From SIG589 sp045652465 (lineage in GTDB: Bacteria; Bacillota; Clostridia; Oscillospirales; Acutalibacteraceae), in assembly GCA_045652465.1 (NCBI GenBank), contig JAZRUI010000010.1, positions 124,001 through 188,000 on the forward strand: 64,000 nucleotides of DNA, in the 5' to 3' direction. A model generated the notes under the pieces. The model ran no database searches. It saw nothing but the letters and a program-made list of their open reading frames with translations, and was not told the origin of the DNA. The position numbers and the translations under genes were made by a program. Below are positions 49,059-58,016 of the stretch, in pieces; within the stretch, counting starts at the first letter, position 1; each line of letters starts with the position of its first letter.

Positions 49059-50732
49059 TTATTTGATTACGCCGATGCCGCAATAGAAGCTGCCGCCGTT
49101 GGCGATATGCTTTTTAACTGCGGCGGCAAGGCTGCCCGCGGCATTTTTTTGCTTTAGGTTATATCTTCTTGCATCCCAGCTGAAAACATATTTGATAATA
49201 TCATCGCTTTCCTCAAGCTCGGTTATATCAAAAAACTCTTGGAATTTAAGGATATTGCTTTCAGCCTTCATATGGTCTTTAAGCGTTGTGTCTAAAAGCC
49301 AAGAATGGCAGGTTCGTTCTTTATATTCGAATTCGGGGAAATAGCGGGCGAAGAACTCTTTTTCCGCTTTGAGCGACTCGCTGCATTCCTCAAAATTGAG
49401 AGGACCTACCGCGGGGATATGAACCTCAAGGACATTATCATCCTTTTTTATCGAATACTTGGGGATATCGTGCTCGCTGCCCGCCATACAATACTGCAGG
49501 CGGCCAACCTTGATAAGCTGCATATCGAGATGGCGCGCAAGCCAGGAATTTTCAAACAGGCAAAGCTCGCCCTTAATCTCGCTCCAGGTTTCGGTCCAAA
49601 TAACGATGTCATGCAGGGTGTCGAGAAGGTACTCTTCGGGGATACCCTTTTGCTTATAGCGGTTTGAAAGCTGCTCGCAAAGCCAAAGGGCGGTTATGAG
49701 ATTTCGCTTGCCGCATTTGCCGTTTTTGAAATCCTGGACGGTTACGGCATCGGAAACGGTTATGGCATCGAGCGCCTCATAAAACTCTTCATCGAAACAT
49801 TTCGGGAAGGATAGCTTTTGATACCATTTTTTTGCAACCTCGCGAACCTCGGGGTTTACGGGCGACCAAGCGTTTGCATCATCGGGAGAGGGCATATTAT
49901 GGGTTACGGCAACCTCGCCCTTTCCTAAAAAGCGCATTATATTTTTATAATAGAGCTTTTCGCGGCAATCGCGGCTAACGCCCAATTTATCCATAATCTC
50001 TTTATCGGTCTTGAGCCATTTTTTAGCCCAATCCGAGTTATAGTTATCGGAAAATGCATCGGTTCCGAACATAATGTTATCTCCGATATCATAGCCGATT
50101 GTGAAGAGTTTGGTCATTAACTCCTCGCGATAAATTTCGGGGGTTCCGGGGGTTATATCGAAGAACATTTCGGCGGTATCGCCCGTTAAAAGCGAATTAA
50201 GGAATTTGCCATAAAGCGCGATGCATTCATCAATCCAAGGCCAAGAGCAATGGCCCATTGAAAAGCGAAGCCCCTTAATGCTTATAAGCGCCTCCCAGTT
50301 GATGGGGCGGTTATAGCTCGAGGAAACCCTGCCATCCCATAAAATTCCCGAATGGAAGAAAACGGGAACGCCAAGCGAAGCTATCTCGCGAAGAACATTA
50401 AGGCATTCTTCCTCATAAACATAAAAATCGGTGCAAATAATTTTGAAGGCGCAAACGCCCTTTTCAACTGCCCTATGGAGATTTTCGATAATATTCGGTT
50501 CATACGGATGAATCCAAACAACGGGAAAAATGCGGTCCTCATAGCCCTTCGACCAGGCAAGAACCTCATCAACGCGCTCATCGAACTCGGTTCCTATATC
50601 GCTATAAGGATATTTGGGGCGGTTAGAGAAAACGCAGCCGCCATATATCCCCGCTTCGTTCATTTTTTCAAGCAGTTTTTCAGGGGCGGGAGTTCCCGCC
50701 ATGGCATGGGTATGCATATCAAAAATCATCAT
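49059..50732 (-). CDS. Amidohydrolase domain fused to a GNAT-like acyltransferase (DUF5596-type) domain
   Basis: A 557-residue protein. Residues 1-275 form a TIM-barrel amidohydrolase: MIFDMHTHAM with HxH metal ligands, VVWIHPYEPN, FFHSGI, MGHCSWPW and FGTDAFSDNY with the late Asp. Residues about 285-557 do not belong to that fold. They resemble the acyltransferase proteins with NAT_N/GNAT_C domains (DALHDIVIW-like helix in LLDTLHDIVIWTETW, LGRLQY-like KVGRLQYCMAG, VHIPAVGPL, HSWLLDTTL and ILKFQEFFD). A fusion of a hydrolase with an acyl transferase suggests remodelling of one substrate. The substrate is unknown. AGAGGTG precedes two consecutive ATG codons; I used the first. Confidence 0.75.
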   Translation of the reverse strand: MMIFDMHTHAMAGTPAPEKLLEKMNEAGIYGGCVFSNRPKYPYSDIGTEFDERVDEVLAWSKGYEDRIFPVVWIHPYEPNIIENLHRAVEKGVCAFKIICTDFYVYEEECLNVLREIASLGVPVFFHSGILWDGRVSSSYNRPINWEALISIKGLRFSMGHCSWPWIDECIALYGKFLNSLLTGDTAEMFFDITPGTPEIYREELMTKLFTIGYDIGDNIMFGTDAFSDNYNSDWAKKWLKTDKEIMDKLGVSRDCREKLYYKNIMRFLGKGEVAVTHNMPSPDDANAWSPVNPEVREVAKKWYQKLSFPKCFDEEFYEALDAITVSDAVTVQDFKNGKCGKRNLITALWLCEQLSNRYKQKGIPEEYLLDTLHDIVIWTETWSEIKGELCLFENSWLARHLDMQLIKVGRLQYCMAGSEHDIPKYSIKKDDNVLEVHIPAVGPLNFEECSESLKAEKEFFARYFPEFEYKERTCHSWLLDTTLKDHMKAESNILKFQEFFDITELEESDDIIKYVFSWDARRYNLKQKNAAGSLAAAVKKHIANGGSFYCGIGVIK

Positions 50733-50792
50733 TTATGCACCTCTCTTTTCTTAAATTCGATTATATCACAAACCCCGAAAATATCAATAGAA

Positions 50793-50820
50793 AAACCGCT
50801 TTTGAAGCCAAAAGCGGTTT
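50793..50820 (-). terminator. Terminator of the GtrA-type gene
   Basis: AAACCGCTTTTG/CAAAAGCGGTTT, a 12-bp stem with a 4-nt loop; the minus strand continues TTCTATTG after TTTTT. Confidence 0.8.
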
Positions 50821-50827
50821 AATTTTT

Positions 50828-51289
50828 TTATTTTGCGGGACGGGTGTTTTCCTGACCTCTATAAACCACAAATTTGCAGAAGAAGAACTCAAGAATGAGG
50901 TTGGAACACATTGTCAGCAATTCAACGACAAAGTTGTTAACGCCTGCATCAACGGCAATTCCGCCGAGCCACATGGTTAGCGGAGTGAACACCAGATAGA
51001 AGCCTGTAATCTTAAGCATTGCAACGGGGATATTAGCGGCGGAATTAAAGGTGAATCGGCGGTTGAAGGTGAAGTTCCAAACAACCGAAAGCACGAGCGA
51101 GATAAGATATGCAACCGCATGGCGATATGCCGCGGGGGTTTCAAACATAAACTCGGGCTTTATCTCATAAAACCAACGCCAATCCTTTAAAAGCGCATCA
51201 AGCAAGGCATAGGAGCCGAGCTGGATAACGCCTGCCGATATTGAAAACAATGCAAATTTAATAAATTGCCATAAATTTTTCTTTTCCAT
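50828..51289 (-). CDS. GtrA family membrane protein
   Basis: A 153-residue protein with four membrane helices in the GtrA arrangement: QFIKFALFSISAGVIQLGSY at the start, HAVAYLISLVLSVVWNFTFNRRFTF in the middle (the NFTFNRRFTF motif is characteristic) and ILEFFFCKFVVYRG at the end. GtrA proteins are thought to help flip lipid-linked sugars made by GtrB enzymes such as the one at 4.8 kb. The ATG at 51289 has GGAGG upstream; a TTG four codons earlier overlaps that site. Confidence 0.9.
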   Translation of the reverse strand: MEKKNLWQFIKFALFSISAGVIQLGSYALLDALLKDWRWFYEIKPEFMFETPAAYRHAVAYLISLVLSVVWNFTFNRRFTFNSAANIPVAMLKITGFYLVFTPLTMWLGGIAVDAGVNNFVVELLTMCSNLILEFFFCKFVVYRGQENTRPAK

Positions 51290-51412
51290 GTTAGCCTCCA
51301 AAAATATCAGGAATTGCTCTAATTATATCACATTTTAGCAAAATGACAATGTTTTTTTAACTCGCAGCATAATTTTCCGTCTTGAGGATATAATTAAAGG
51401 GGTGGTGTTTTT

Positions 51413-51889
51413 ATGAAATTTAAATGGAAGCCTTATGCTGTTTCAATCGCCGTTGCGCTGGGAATCGGCGGCCTTTCGGCGCTGCTAACGAGCGGCTCGA
51501 TGGATATTTATAAAACCATCGACACTCCCCCGCTTGCGCCTCCCGCGATAGTCTTCCCCATCGTTTGGACAATTCTTTTCATACTGATGGGAATCAGCGC
51601 CGCGATGATTTATAGCGATAATATGGCAAGTGTTGTTGAAAAGCGCGCAGCACTTTACCCTTACGCGGTCAGCCTTATTTTCAACTTCGGTTGGAGCATT
51701 ATCTTCTTCAATATCCGCGCATTCCTATTCGCGTTTTTTTGGATTTTGATTCTTCTTCTCTTAATAGTCAGAACAATGATGAGATATAAAAAAATACGCC
51801 CGCTTGCGGCATATTTGCAAATACCATATTTGCTTTGGGTTATGTTTGCAACCTATCTTAACGCGGCGATATGGTTTTTAAATAAATAA
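51413..51889 (+). CDS. TspO/MBR family protein
   Basis: A 158-residue protein with five helices and TspO hallmarks: PPLAPPAIVFPIVWTILFIL near residue 40, FNFGWSIIFF, and the late LQIPYLLWVMFATYLNAAIW with the conserved tryptophans. Bacterial TspO binds porphyrins and related molecules in the membrane. GGGGTGGTG precedes the ATG and a TATAAT lies 14 nt before it. It is a single-gene unit. Confidence 0.93.
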   Translation: MKFKWKPYAVSIAVALGIGGLSALLTSGSMDIYKTIDTPPLAPPAIVFPIVWTILFILMGISAAMIYSDNMASVVEKRAALYPYAVSLIFNFGWSIIFFNIRAFLFAFFWILILLLLIVRTMMRYKKIRPLAAYLQIPYLLWVMFATYLNAAIWFLNK

Positions 51890-51892
51890 TAA

Positions 51893-51924
51893 AAAAGTCG
51901 CAGCGCGAAAACGCTGCGGCTTTT
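51893..51924. terminator. Bidirectional terminator between tspO-type and HAD genes
   Basis: AAAAGTCGCAGCG/CGCTGCGGCTTTT, a 13-bp stem with one wobble and a 6-nt loop, flanked by T/A runs on both sides. Confidence 0.9.
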
Positions 51925-51927
51925 CTT

Positions 51928-52581
51928 TTATATAAGTTTTTCAAGGGTTTCGCCCTTGGCGATATAGTGGGTTGCGGTTGCCCTCATTTCATCCTGACAA
52001 AAGTTATTTTCATCAAATATGGCAACGGTTGGCATTCCCGCATCGGTTGCGGTTTTTATTGCAACATAGGAATCCTCAAACACGCAAGTTTTATCTAACG
52101 GCGCGCCTAAAAACTCCGCCGCTTTTAGGAATATATCGGGTTTTTCTTTGCCGACTCCGAGCGTTGCGCAGGAGAAGACCGCCTTGAAATAACCACCGAT
52201 ACCGCAATGCTCGATTGCAATAGCGAGTTTATCGGGAGCGGTTGCCGAAGCAATGCACATAGGAACATTGTTCGCCTTTAGATGCTCCAAAAACTCCAAA
52301 ACGCCAGGTTTTAGTTCTATCTCGTTATAGAATTCAACCGTTAAATCCTCGCCAAGCTTGGTAATCTCGGCGCCGCTTTCGGCGATGTTATATTTCTCAT
52401 GGATTAAATCCATAGCTGCGGAGAACTGCATTGTTCTAGCCGCGCGGTCATCATCAGGGTCGGGGCGGAAGCCGCTCTTCTTCAAGAAGATAAGCCCCAT
52501 CTTCTCCCAAAAAACATCCCAAAAATAAAGGGAGTCTATAAGGGTTCCATCCATATCGAATATGGCTGCTTTGATGTCCAT
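51928..52581 (-). CDS. HAD family phosphatase, beta-phosphoglucomutase-like
   Basis: A 217-residue protein with HAD motif I IFDMDGTLIDS, a helical cap of about 65 residues, motif II IASATAP, a lysine in GKEKPDIFLKAAE and motif III CVFEDSYVAI. The cap type and length fit the beta-phosphoglucomutase/sugar-phosphatase branch. It follows the GH35 gene by 13 nt, so a sugar phosphate from galactoside breakdown is a plausible substrate. Confidence 0.88.
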   Translation of the reverse strand: MDIKAAIFDMDGTLIDSLYFWDVFWEKMGLIFLKKSGFRPDPDDDRAARTMQFSAAMDLIHEKYNIAESGAEITKLGEDLTVEFYNEIELKPGVLEFLEHLKANNVPMCIASATAPDKLAIAIEHCGIGGYFKAVFSCATLGVGKEKPDIFLKAAEFLGAPLDKTCVFEDSYVAIKTATDAGMPTVAIFDENNFCQDEMRATATHYIAKGETLEKLI

Positions 52582-52594
52582 AGGTTTACCTCTT

Positions 52595-54355
52595 TTAGCC
52601 TAAATCGGGAGTGTCGAAAAATTCTATCTCTAATTTTTCTACGCGGTCGGTTTCGAAAACGATAACCTCGTTATCACCCTCGCGAAGGATGGGCGCAGGA
52701 ACATAGAGCGTTTTTTGCGGTCCCGCGGAATTATAATAGCGGCCTAGATTGAAGCCGTTGATGATAACAATTCCCTTTTCGAAATTATCAAGGCGCAAGA
52801 ATGTATCGGCGGGGGCACCTTCAATCTTTAAATTTCCCTTGTAAAATGCGGGAGTGACCAAATTTTGCACGGGCTGCCATGCAAGGTTTTTAAGTTCCTT
52901 TTCCATAGGTAGGCTATAATGCTGCCAACCGAAATGGAAACGGGCGCCTGTTCGAATGCCGCCAACTATTCCCTTCTTATCCAAAAGCTTGGGGCCATAG
53001 TTAACGCGGCCCATATTCTCGACCAAAATATCGAGCTTGATTTTTTCATTTTTTGCTATCTCGATTAAAACGCTATCCTTGCGGCGGCTGCGCTCGCGAA
53101 TGCCGACAAGTTTTCCGTTTATAAAGATATGGGCGCGGTCGTGCAGTTGGGTAAATTCAAGTTCTTGCTCCTCGAGCGGACCCTCAATTTCAGCCGAATA
53201 AAGGATATAGCCGAAATCTTGGTCTAACTGCTCCATGGTTTGCGGGAAGGTTGCAAACACGGGGGCGGAGATATTGTTTATATTATCAAAAAGCGGAGCA
53301 CACTCGGAAAGCTTTAGTTTTCCGTAAGCCGCTTTTTTAGAATTGCAAACCTCCAAAGCGGGAGCAGGAACGCCCGTTTGTTTTTCTATAGTTGCCTTAA
53401 CGGCATCGTATGTAACGGTCATATCGCCCGCTTCGCTTAAGGGCGCACAATAATCATAGCTTGTTATGGTCGGCTGATATATTCCGCCCATATGGTTGGC
53501 ACCGTTTGTGAAACCAAAATTGGTGCCACCATGGAACATATAAAAATTAAAGGAGGCGCCAATTTCAAAGAAATCATCCAGCATGGCGGCAATTTCCGCA
53601 GGCTTATGCTCGTGGTTTTGTTCATACCAATGATTAAACCAGCCGCACCAAAACTCGCCGCACATTAAAGGCTGATTCGGTTTGAAATCTTCAAGCTTTG
53701 CGAGCTTGCCTTTGGGATCGCTTCCGAAGTTTGCAACCGCCAAAAGCTCGGGCAAGGTTCCGCCCGAAAGCATTGAGGGGTTGGTTCCATCCGAGGTGAA
53801 AAGCAGGCAATCGATGCCGCTCTCTATAAAGAAATCGCGGGTTTTGCGGAGATAGGTTTTATCATCGCCAAAGCTTCCATATTCATTCTCAACCTGCACC
53901 ATAAACACCCTGCCGCCATTTGAAACAAGATGGGGGCGGATACGCTTGAAGAGTTCGCTATAATAAGGCTTAACCTTCTCGAAGAACAAATCATTATCAC
54001 AACGAAGAGCAAGACCCTCATATTTCAAAAGCCAGGAAGGCAATCCGCCAAACTCCCATTCAGCGCAAATATATGGACCCGGGCGGATGATAACATTTAG
54101 GTCTAATTTTTCGGCTGTTGAGATAAAACGCTCGATATCAAGAATTCCCGAAAAATCAAACTCGCCTTCTTTTCGTTCATGAAGATTCCAGCAGGTGTAG
54201 GTTTCGACCGTGTTGAATCCGCAGGCTTTAAGCTTTAAAAGGCGGTCCTCCCAATATTCGGGAACGGTTCTAAAATAGTGGATTGCGCCCGAAATTATTT
54301 GGTAGGGTTTGCCGTCAAGCAAAAATTCCTTTTCGTTATATGTTAAAGTTGGCAT
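52595..54355 (-). CDS. Beta-galactosidase, glycoside hydrolase family 35
   Basis: A 586-residue cytosolic enzyme (no signal peptide). The GH35 opening LDGKPYQIISGAIHYFR is followed by GFNTVETYTCWNLHE, IRPGPYICAEWEFGGLPSWL, the acid/base Glu in VQVENEYGSFG and the nucleophile Glu in MCGEFWCGWFNHW; MFHGGTNFGFTNGAN comes next. The last 200 residues form the beta domains (INGFNLGRYYN). It removes terminal beta-galactose from oligosaccharides that were presumably imported. It is first in a two-gene unit with the HAD phosphatase. Confidence 0.95.
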   Translation of the reverse strand: MPTLTYNEKEFLLDGKPYQIISGAIHYFRTVPEYWEDRLLKLKACGFNTVETYTCWNLHERKEGEFDFSGILDIERFISTAEKLDLNVIIRPGPYICAEWEFGGLPSWLLKYEGLALRCDNDLFFEKVKPYYSELFKRIRPHLVSNGGRVFMVQVENEYGSFGDDKTYLRKTRDFFIESGIDCLLFTSDGTNPSMLSGGTLPELLAVANFGSDPKGKLAKLEDFKPNQPLMCGEFWCGWFNHWYEQNHEHKPAEIAAMLDDFFEIGASFNFYMFHGGTNFGFTNGANHMGGIYQPTITSYDYCAPLSEAGDMTVTYDAVKATIEKQTGVPAPALEVCNSKKAAYGKLKLSECAPLFDNINNISAPVFATFPQTMEQLDQDFGYILYSAEIEGPLEEQELEFTQLHDRAHIFINGKLVGIRERSRRKDSVLIEIAKNEKIKLDILVENMGRVNYGPKLLDKKGIVGGIRTGARFHFGWQHYSLPMEKELKNLAWQPVQNLVTPAFYKGNLKIEGAPADTFLRLDNFEKGIVIINGFNLGRYYNSAGPQKTLYVPAPILREGDNEVIVFETDRVEKLEIEFFDTPDLG

Positions 54356-54385
54356 ATGGTTTCCCCCTTCGGTGTTTCTCCGTTT

Positions 54386-54414
54386 AGTATATCATCTCTA
54401 TCAAAAAAAGTAAA
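54386..54414 (-). promoter_or_regulatory. Putative promoter of the GH35 gene
   Basis: On the minus strand TTTACT (54409-54414), 17 nt, TATACT (54386-54391), about 30 nt before the ATG. Confidence 0.5.
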
Positions 54415-54448
54415 TACACAAACGCCCTTTTTGTTGCACAAAACGATA

Positions 54449-54473
54449 CAACCCCAAACAAAAGTTGGGGTTG
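54449..54473 (-). terminator. Hairpin after the nicotinamidase-like gene
   Basis: CAACCCCAA/TTGGGGTTG, a 9-bp stem with a 7-nt loop. On the minus strand the tail is TATCGTTTTG, only moderately T-rich. Confidence 0.6.
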
Positions 54474-54483
54474 CATTGTTTTA

Positions 54484-55008
54484 TTATAACACATTTATTT
54501 GGCACATTTTCATGGTGGTCAAGGCGGCGTTGTGGCTTTCGGGGGTTACACCCGCGCAGCAGGCGCTATCAACCGAAATTTCTCGCTCGGGGAAATTAGC
54601 CTTTAAAATCAGCGCGTTGGAAACAACGCAAATATCGGTGCAAAGTCCGATAAGGGTTATAGAGAAGTCCTCATCCCCTGCCGCTTCCTTTATAAGGCTC
54701 GGCAGCTCCACAGAGCCGAAGGTTATTTTCTCAACGGCAGTATATTTTTTCGAGTCGAGCGCTTCGGCAATACGAGCGTTAAGACTCCAGCCCTCGGTTC
54801 CCTTAATGCAATGGGAAACAGGCAATTTTTTGCCCTCGGCGGAATCAAGATAATCGGCAAAATGAGTATCGTAGGTTACGAATATTTCGCCATCCCACTC
54901 GTTTATTTTCTTTTCGGCGCGCGGGAGCATTTCAACCGCCTCGGCAGTTCCCAATGCGCCATCAACGAAATCATTTTGAATATCAACTACGATTAAAAAA
55001 TTCTTCAT
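54484..55008 (-). CDS. Isochorismatase-fold cysteine hydrolase, nicotinamidase-like
   Basis: A 174-residue protein with the fold's triad: Asp9 in VVDIQNDFVDG, a lysine in VEKITFGS (about residue 95) and Cys127 in GLCTDICVVSNAL. The DTHFADY stretch corresponds to the metal-binding region of nicotinamidases. It most likely hydrolyses nicotinamide or a related amide. The ATG at 55008 has AGGGTGAG just upstream; a GTG three codons earlier lies in that site. It follows the SGNH gene by 10 nt. Confidence 0.82.
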   Translation of the reverse strand: MKNFLIVVDIQNDFVDGALGTAEAVEMLPRAEKKINEWDGEIFVTYDTHFADYLDSAEGKKLPVSHCIKGTEGWSLNARIAEALDSKKYTAVEKITFGSVELPSLIKEAAGDEDFSITLIGLCTDICVVSNALILKANFPEREISVDSACCAGVTPESHNAALTTMKMCQINVL

Positions 55009-55018
55009 TTTACTCACC

Positions 55019-55576
55019 CTATTTAAGCTCCGCGGCAGCCTTTTTTATAGCCTCGACTACGAGCTTTTCGCAAATGGCAACGCCTTTTTCGGAGAGATGA
55101 AGAGTGTCGTCCGAAACATTGCCATCGATATCCTCGGCAACGGGAGTGAAAAGGTCGTTGATTATAACTCCCTTTTCTTGGAGCTTCGGAACGATTACTT
55201 CATTGAAACGGATAATATCGTTAATGTTATTGTAGCAATTATTCTTGCGAACCGGAGTTGTTGTTGCGAAAATAACCTTCTCATATTTCGAGAGAAGAAT
55301 ATCGGCTATGCGAAGAACATTATCGATATATTCCTGCTCGCTTGTGAAGGTGCCATCGCCGAAAAGGTTGCAAATATCCCACATTCCGTTATTAAAGTGG
55401 ACTATTCGAGTGCCTCTCATATTCTCGCGCTCCTCGAAGATTTGGCGAAGTGTGTATTTCGCGAAGCGGCTGTTATCGGCGGGAGCATAAACATCGAACT
55501 CATCGCCTAACATTTGAGAAACACCAAAAGAATAGGATTGGCGAATGGAATCGCCTAAAAGCGTTACTTTAATCAT
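55019..55576 (-). CDS. SGNH/GDSL-type hydrolase, small cytosolic form
   Basis: A 185-residue protein with block I LLGDSIRQSYS (Ser10 nucleophile), an N in HFNNGMWD, and the terminal D-x-x-H in DDTLHLSEKG. It lacks a signal peptide, so it acts on small esters inside the cell. The substrate is unknown. A second, very different SGNH domain is found in the large surface protein at 35-39 kb. Confidence 0.85.
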   Translation of the reverse strand: MIKVTLLGDSIRQSYSFGVSQMLGDEFDVYAPADNSRFAKYTLRQIFEERENMRGTRIVHFNNGMWDICNLFGDGTFTSEQEYIDNVLRIADILLSKYEKVIFATTTPVRKNNCYNNINDIIRFNEVIVPKLQEKGVIINDLFTPVAEDIDGNVSDDTLHLSEKGVAICEKLVVEAIKKAAAELK

Positions 55577-55609
55577 AATACACCAACTTTTTCAAATATA
55601 TTTTATTCC

Positions 55610-56098
55610 TTAATAGCTTAAGTCGTTCAAATAGTCATAATTTATAAACGTGATTTTATCCATATATATCACAGATAGAATCACAAACAGGAGCACCAAC
55701 GCAATGCCAATACTTGCTGTTATAATTCCAGCACGACTTATGCCGTTTTTATAATCGCGCTTAATTGCAATAATACCAAAAATAAGTGCAAGAATGCTTG
55801 GCAGCAAAACCGAAACATTCTCAAGTAAAAAGTCTACTATAGTACCCCAATATTCATATTTGCCGCTGATTATTTCAAACACGCACTCATAAAGTCCTAT
55901 TCCATCCAATAGACCAAGAATACCAAGTATCATAGCGGTTATACCAAATCCGCGTCCCGGTGTTATTTCCTTTGCAGGATAATACACAGGCTGCGAAAGC
56001 GGTGTGGGCTCATTTTCTATGGATGCACCACAGGAAAAACAATACCTCGCACCATCTGCGTATTCGGTTCCACAAAACGGACAAAATCTTTTTTTCAT
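55610..56098 (-). CDS. Zinc-ribbon membrane protein, 162 residues
   Basis: The first 25 residues hold a zinc ribbon (FCPFCGTEYADG and YCFSCGAS, two CxxC pairs). Three to four membrane helices follow (GITAMILGILGLLDGIGLY, VLLPSILALIFGIIAI, IITASIGIALVLLFVILSVIY). This layout is common in Firmicutes proteins of unknown function near DUF4190. Its codon use is less GTT-biased and more AT-rich than the neighbours, which may point to a separate origin. Confidence 0.75.
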   Translation of the reverse strand: MKKRFCPFCGTEYADGARYCFSCGASIENEPTPLSQPVYYPAKEITPGRGFGITAMILGILGLLDGIGLYECVFEIISGKYEYWGTIVDFLLENVSVLLPSILALIFGIIAIKRDYKNGISRAGIITASIGIALVLLFVILSVIYMDKITFINYDYLNDLSY

Positions 56099-56128
56099 AT
56101 AACTACACCTCTATAAACACTGTGTTTC

Positions 56129-56854
56129 TTAGAAGAACATTGCTATTCCGCTGATTATCATACCAATATAGATAACCAGTTTTAGTTTTTGGCTATCGAG
56201 TTTATCAAAGACAAGCCTGCCTAAAGAATCGCCTGCCATACAACCCACAATACCAATAGCGGCAAAAATTAAAATATCGGTGTTTATAATGCCGTTTATG
56301 ATTCGGTTTGTCGTGCTGTACAAATTGGTGAAGCAAAAATAGAACTGTATGGTCGCGAAATATGTAAGCTTATCGTGGGTCGCGTGGGTTAAATAGAGCA
56401 CCGCGGGAGGTCCGCCGGTTGCGAAAAGGCCTCCGAGTGTGCCACCCAAGGCACCCGCCATAACACCGCTCAACACGGTGGGGCGCAGTTTAATGCGCTT
56501 GTTGAAGAAAAGGAAATAAAGGCTCAAAAGGATAAGCACAACGCCGAGCAGTTTTTTGAATATATCGCTCGAAACATGAGCCGAAAAATAAACCGCGATG
56601 GGTATCGACACGAGCGCCGCACACATCATAGGCAACGCCGTTTTAAAAGAAATGTTTTTTCGATAACGAACGGCGTTATAGGATGCGGTTGCGCACGCAA
56701 ACAGCGATGACACCGCCGTGGCAGCCGTATGGCTCGGCAGGAAGAGAGGCAAAAACATAATAACGAAAATGCCAAGTCCGAAGCCGCTGACGCGCTGGAC
56801 AAAGCCGCCGCCTGCGCCAACTAATATTAGCAATAAAATTAGAATCGGATCCAC
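56129..56854 (-). CDS. TauE/SafE (TSUP) family anion exporter
   Basis: A 241-residue protein with about eight helices and the TSUP repeat signatures VGAGGGFVQRVSGFGLGIFV near the start and GALGGTLGGLFATGGPPAVLYL in the second half. The family moves sulfite, sulfonates or other small anions across the membrane. It follows the AlaX gene by 3 nt. Confidence 0.9.
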   Translation of the reverse strand: MDPILILLLILVGAGGGFVQRVSGFGLGIFVIMFLPLFLPSHTAATAVSSLFACATASYNAVRYRKNISFKTALPMMCAALVSIPIAVYFSAHVSSDIFKKLLGVVLILLSLYFLFFNKRIKLRPTVLSGVMAGALGGTLGGLFATGGPPAVLYLTHATHDKLTYFATIQFYFCFTNLYSTTNRIINGIINTDILIFAAIGIVGCMAGDSLGRLVFDKLDSQKLKLVIYIGMIISGIAMFF

Positions 56855-56857
56855 CTA

Positions 56858-58015
56858 TTATTCTCCTCCTAACAAATTCAAAACAAATTCGCGGAGCGTT
56901 TCGGGCTCGTTTGCGGCGAGTTTGCCTTGGGCATAGTCGTTCTTGCCGCCGCCCTTTCCCTCGAAGGCTCGGTTTAATTCCGAAACGAGGGGGCGAACAT
57001 CGCCCTCTTTGCTGCAAAGGACATACATATATCCATCTTCTGCCTTTGAAAGCAAGACGCAAAGCGAATAGGAATCGTTAAGACTGTTAGCGCAATAGCG
57101 CATTTCATCAAAGGAAAGGTTCTCTCCATAAGCGAGGAGATTTCCGCCGATTTCTTCTCGCTTTAGCTCATAAAGCGCTAATCGGCGCGCAAGGTTTTGG
57201 TTTTCGGCGCGAAGGTTTTTAAGGTCCTCGGCTGCCTTTTCGGCTGCCGCCAAGACTCCGTCGCGCGGGGCTTTATAAAGCGCCATAAGCTTTTTATTAT
57301 CGGCGTTTAGCGCGGCATAATCCATAAGCGCGGTTACGCCCGCGAGCATCTCGACCCTTGTTCCCTGCTTGTTGGGATAAAAATCGATTACCTTGATTAT
57401 TCCCGCCTCGCCGCTCGAATTTAGATGCGGAGCGCAGCAGGCGCAGCAATCTATATCGCCGATTTTAACAATGCGGGTATCATCCCCGAGTTCTATTTTG
57501 CTACGATATTCGAGGGTTTCAAGCTCCTCGCCTGCGGGATAAAAAGCAGTTATGGGAACATTCTTGAAAATGGCTTTGTTGGATTCGGATTCAACCCTTT
57601 CAATATCGCCCTTTGAAAGCGAGCCACTGAAATCAACCGACATAACGCGCTCGCCCATATGGAAGCCGATATTATCGAAGCCGAAAAGAGAATGCACAAC
57701 GCCCGAAAGGATATGCTCGGCGGTATGGCTTTGCATTCGGCTATAGCGCAGCTCCCAATCGATTTCGCCTAAAACCTCGGCGCCTACGGTTAGGGGCTTT
57801 TCGGTTTTATGAAGGATTATATTTCCCTCGCGTTTAACAAAAGAAACGGCGGCGCCACCTATTGTTCCCTCATCGGAAGCCTGCCCTCCGCCTTCGGGGA
57901 AGAATGCGGTTTTATCAAGTTGCACCCAATATTCGCCATTTGTTTCGGTTGAACTCAAAACCGTTGCCTTAAAGCTTTTTAGATAGGAATCGGTTTCATA
58001 TAATCGCTCGGTCAC
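56858..58015 (-). CDS. Alanyl-tRNA editing protein AlaX, long form
   Basis: A 385-residue free-standing relative of the AlaRS editing domain. The zinc site is visible as SHTAEH (HxxxH) and CCAPH (CxxxH), with the N-terminal FFPEGGGQASDEG glycine motif. The C-terminal 130 residues form a coiled-coil helix and a DHHA1-like domain (EGKGGGKNDYAQGKL). It removes serine or glycine from mischarged tRNA-Ala. I chose the GTG at 58015, which has AAGGAGG 8 nt upstream; an ATG 10 codons earlier has that ribosome site inside its frame and overlaps the previous gene. Confidence 0.9.
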   Translation of the reverse strand: MTERLYETDSYLKSFKATVLSSTETNGEYWVQLDKTAFFPEGGGQASDEGTIGGAAVSFVKREGNIILHKTEKPLTVGAEVLGEIDWELRYSRMQSHTAEHILSGVVHSLFGFDNIGFHMGERVMSVDFSGSLSKGDIERVESESNKAIFKNVPITAFYPAGEELETLEYRSKIELGDDTRIVKIGDIDCCACCAPHLNSSGEAGIIKVIDFYPNKQGTRVEMLAGVTALMDYAALNADNKKLMALYKAPRDGVLAAAEKAAEDLKNLRAENQNLARRLALYELKREEIGGNLLAYGENLSFDEMRYCANSLNDSYSLCVLLSKAEDGYMYVLCSKEGDVRPLVSELNRAFEGKGGGKNDYAQGKLAANEPETLREFVLNLLGGE

Positions 58016-58016
58016 G

